Positions 62,363 through 64,000 of a DNA stretch of 64,000 bases are shown here, piece by piece. The stretch is from positions 186,001 through 250,000 of the forward strand of contig CAJVGD010000012.1 in assembly GCA_910890315.1 (NCBI GenBank). The letters are read 5' to 3'. The stretch is from Serendipita indica DSM 11827 (Eukaryota > Basidiomycota > Agaricomycetes > Sebacinales > Serendipitaceae). The position numbers and the translations under genes are program-made. Each line of letters starts with the position of its first letter. Within the stretch, counting starts at the first letter, position 1. The notes under the pieces were generated by a model. That model did no database searches and was not told the DNA's origin. It saw only the letters and a list, made by a program, of their open reading frames with translations.

Positions 62363-63160
62363 TCATCCCCCTTTGATCAATGGCTTCCCGTCCAAGTCGA
62401 CCGGTGGGACTTTTTTCTTCTCTTCTACCGGATCATCACCACACCCACAGTCATATGTATCCCCCAAGGTGTTGCAATCAAATATGTCCTTACCCAACCG
62501 CTTGTTCACGAGATTGTGCACATGGCAGAGCCAGAGGGACGCTGCTTTGCGTGAAGACGTCTAGGGTGGACAATTTAGAAAGGTGCAGGCAGTCCGAAAT
62601 ACATACCTGTGGTGGATTCTCCTTTAAGAGAAGCTGGAATTCGGCCGCACACTCTCCACAGGGGTATAATCGCGAACTGAGATAAAAGTAGGACTTTAGT
62701 GCCTCTCTTTCATCCTCCGTTGGTTTCTAACAAGTATCTGTAGCCATTCCCTTAAACGCGGCCTTTTACATACCTCTGGATATCGCAGGGTCATAGTGTG
62801 CCTATCAAATATAGTCAAAAGAGAGAGTCAAAGTCAACAAGTGAAATGCTTACAAGAGTTTCCATGTCGCTCGTCCCAATTGTGCCCTGAATTTTCTGTG
62901 AGTTCCACGTCGCAACACCAAGAAATAGCTTACTTTGCGGTTTCGTTCCCCAGCTTCCCCATAATCACGCTTCCAATATGCGAGTTCTGCTCTTTAGAGT
63001 CTTTGGGTGGATGATACGGCTCGACCCCGTCGTTGGAGAACCATTCATTCGTGATGGCATCCTTGTACACACGGATAGGAGGATTCAGGAAGAATAGCGA
63101 GCCGATGAGGAGTAGAGCAAAGCACGAGACTATAAAGGAGCGAGTAAACCTGGATATCAT
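62363..63160 (-). CDS. ERV2: ERV/ALR-type FAD-linked sulfhydryl oxidase (Erv2-like)
   Basis: Five exons: 63160-62934, 62895-62854, 62801-62774, 62726-62607 and 62560-62363, giving 204 aa. An N-terminal signal anchor (SFIVSCFALLLIGSLFFL) is followed by the ERV fold: LGRATWKLLHTMTLRYPE, the redox CGEC at 122-125 (LYPCGECAAEF) and the FAD-contacting CHVHNLVNKRLGK. A C-terminal CGCG pair probably acts as the shuttle disulfide. The membrane anchor and position of CGEC point to the ER lumenal Erv2 type, which passes oxidising equivalents from oxygen to PDI, rather than mitochondrial Erv1. The stop follows LDGKPLIKGG. Confidence 0.92.
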
Positions 63161-63489
63161 CGCAGATGGGCAACTCGCCAGTCGAGGCAGAGTTCAAGTT
63201 CCAAAGGCTGGCCAACAGTCTCGGTCGCTCAGAGTGAAATGTCACAAAAATGTCCCTAAATTGATTGGAATACAGCTAATTACTCGACTTCAACGTGCAA
63301 CGGAGAAAGCCGGAAAGGAGAGTTGGCAAGTGATTACGGGCAAACAAAATGAGGGGATAGTGCACAGTTATAAAGGTGGTATTGGGAACATGCAAAATGC
63401 GATTGGTGCACAAGGAGTGTATGGGATAATGAGATTTACAGCGCAATATTGATGAATCTGGAGGGTCAAGGGAATGAACGAATGCACTT
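63161..63489. other. Intergenic region
   Basis: 329 bp between the ERV2-type start and the 3' end of the gene at the right edge (both minus strand). No recognised gene. Confidence 0.5.
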
Positions 63490-64000
63490 TCATGACGGTT
63501 TTGAAGCTACAGAAGGTTGTTCGTTCTGAGCCTCCATTACCGAGGTCATTTGGCTCCAGAGAAGTGCCTCTTCACCAATGCTAATGCGCGAAACACGTCG
63601 GTCCGAAGTGTCTGCAAGATGTACGGGCTCTGGACGGTGCGGTTCAGGGGGATGGTTGGCTTCGTTGTCTGCTGGTAGACCAATCCAACCTACTTCAGGC
63701 GACACACTGCGGATGGACTCCACGTCGGCTGGTAGAGCCTGTGACGAGCCTGAGACGCCAGCGACCTGAGTAGTGGGTAGTGGCAGGTGATTCAACCGCG
63801 CACTCGCAGGGAAAGAGGCACTGTCTGGCCATACAGTTGCCTCGTAGCCCGAGGTTGCAGTTGATTCATGGTGTCGGATTGGTGCGCCGACCAATGTCGG
63901 TGTCGAGCGGTTGATCGTGGCACGCTGCCACGACTGCGCAACAGCAGACACAGTCCTTCCTCGCAAAAGGCCATTGATGATATTATTGCTCTCGCGTCTC
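63490..64000 (-). CDS. C-terminal part of an unidentified protein, partial at the right edge
   Basis: An open frame enters from beyond the window (reading RRESNNIINGLLRGRTVS at the edge) and ends at 63490, so only the last 169 or so residues are visible. They are Ser/Pro/His-rich, with short charged blocks (HRPEPVHLADTSDRRVSR) and end SVASKPS. No domain is visible. Such a hydrophilic tail is typical of the cytoplasmic end of a membrane or signalling protein, but nothing proves it. No splice site is needed within the visible part. Confidence 0.6.
   Translation of the reverse strand, partial: RRESNNIINGLLRGRTVSAVAQSWQRATINRSTPTLVGAPIRHHESTATSGYEATVWPDSASFPASARLNHLPLPTTQVAGVSGSSQALPADVESIRSVSPEVGWIGLPADNEANHPPEPHRPEPVHLADTSDRRVSRISIGEEALLWSQMTSVMEAQNEQPSVASKPS

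Noticed and set aside
62086-62363. Extension of the ERV2-type protein into the nucleoporin gene
   Set aside because: An in-frame TGA follows LIKGG at 62363-62365. The open stretch beyond is in a different frame.

Overview
The window is nuclear DNA of a filamentous basidiomycete. Protein-coding genes on both strands are cut by about 140 very short introns (mostly 44-60 nt, a few 38-40 nt), with many tiny exons and tightly packed genes. I see no transposon, rRNA, tRNA or CRISPR array. Gene content and intron style suggest Agaricomycetes, and the overall look fits Cantharellales (Rhizoctonia/Ceratobasidium type); the placement is inference. All exon models were built by hand by joining GT-AG (occasionally GC-AG) introns so that conserved protein motifs stay in frame. 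Nearly all give complete codon counts.

Layout. 1-6.7 kb: RING-type protein (runs off the left edge), Sfp1-like zinc-finger regulator, a tiny Cys-rich hydrophobic peptide gene, and a Rab18 GTPase with ten introns. 6.8-13.9 kb: the URA2 multifunctional pyrimidine enzyme (CPSase-ATCase). 14.5-17.5 kb: a tandem pair of Chs7-family chitin-synthase export chaperone genes. 17.9-27.4 kb: a disordered Ser/Arg/Pro-rich protein head-to-head with exocyst EXO70, then a 1484-aa RhoGEF. 27.5-31.2 kb: a sulfate-permease/STAS/cyclic-nucleotide-binding fusion. 31.9-34.5 kb: a secreted fungalysin metalloprotease whose frame is interrupted by one base. 35-36.6 kb: O-acetylhomoserine sulfhydrylase. 36.9-41 kb: a multi-pass membrane protein, a single-exon orphan and an Smr-domain protein.

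41.2-46.5 kb holds the most unusual locus: a 1677-aa NLR-like STAND protein. It has an alpha/beta-hydrolase-type N-terminus with Asp in place of the nucleophilic Ser, an NB-ARC-type P-loop domain, and about 19 nearly identical 42-aa TPR units encoded by a 2.4-kb tandem array of 126-bp repeats. In fungi this architecture belongs to non-self recognition and programmed cell death families, and the homogenised array points to active repeat turnover.

47.3-64 kb: a bZIP regulator, a cytochrome-b5-like MAPR protein divergent from thymidylate synthase, a strongly atypical G-alpha subunit lacking the catalytic Gln, a mitochondrial carrier, a BCS1-like AAA ATPase, the nucleoporin NUP84/107, an ERV2-type sulfhydryl oxidase, and the 3' end of an unidentified gene. 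Housekeeping themes recur (two nucleotide-synthesis genes, secretion and cell-wall genes such as EXO70, Rab18, Chs7, RhoGEF and ERV2), but I see no operon-like cluster.
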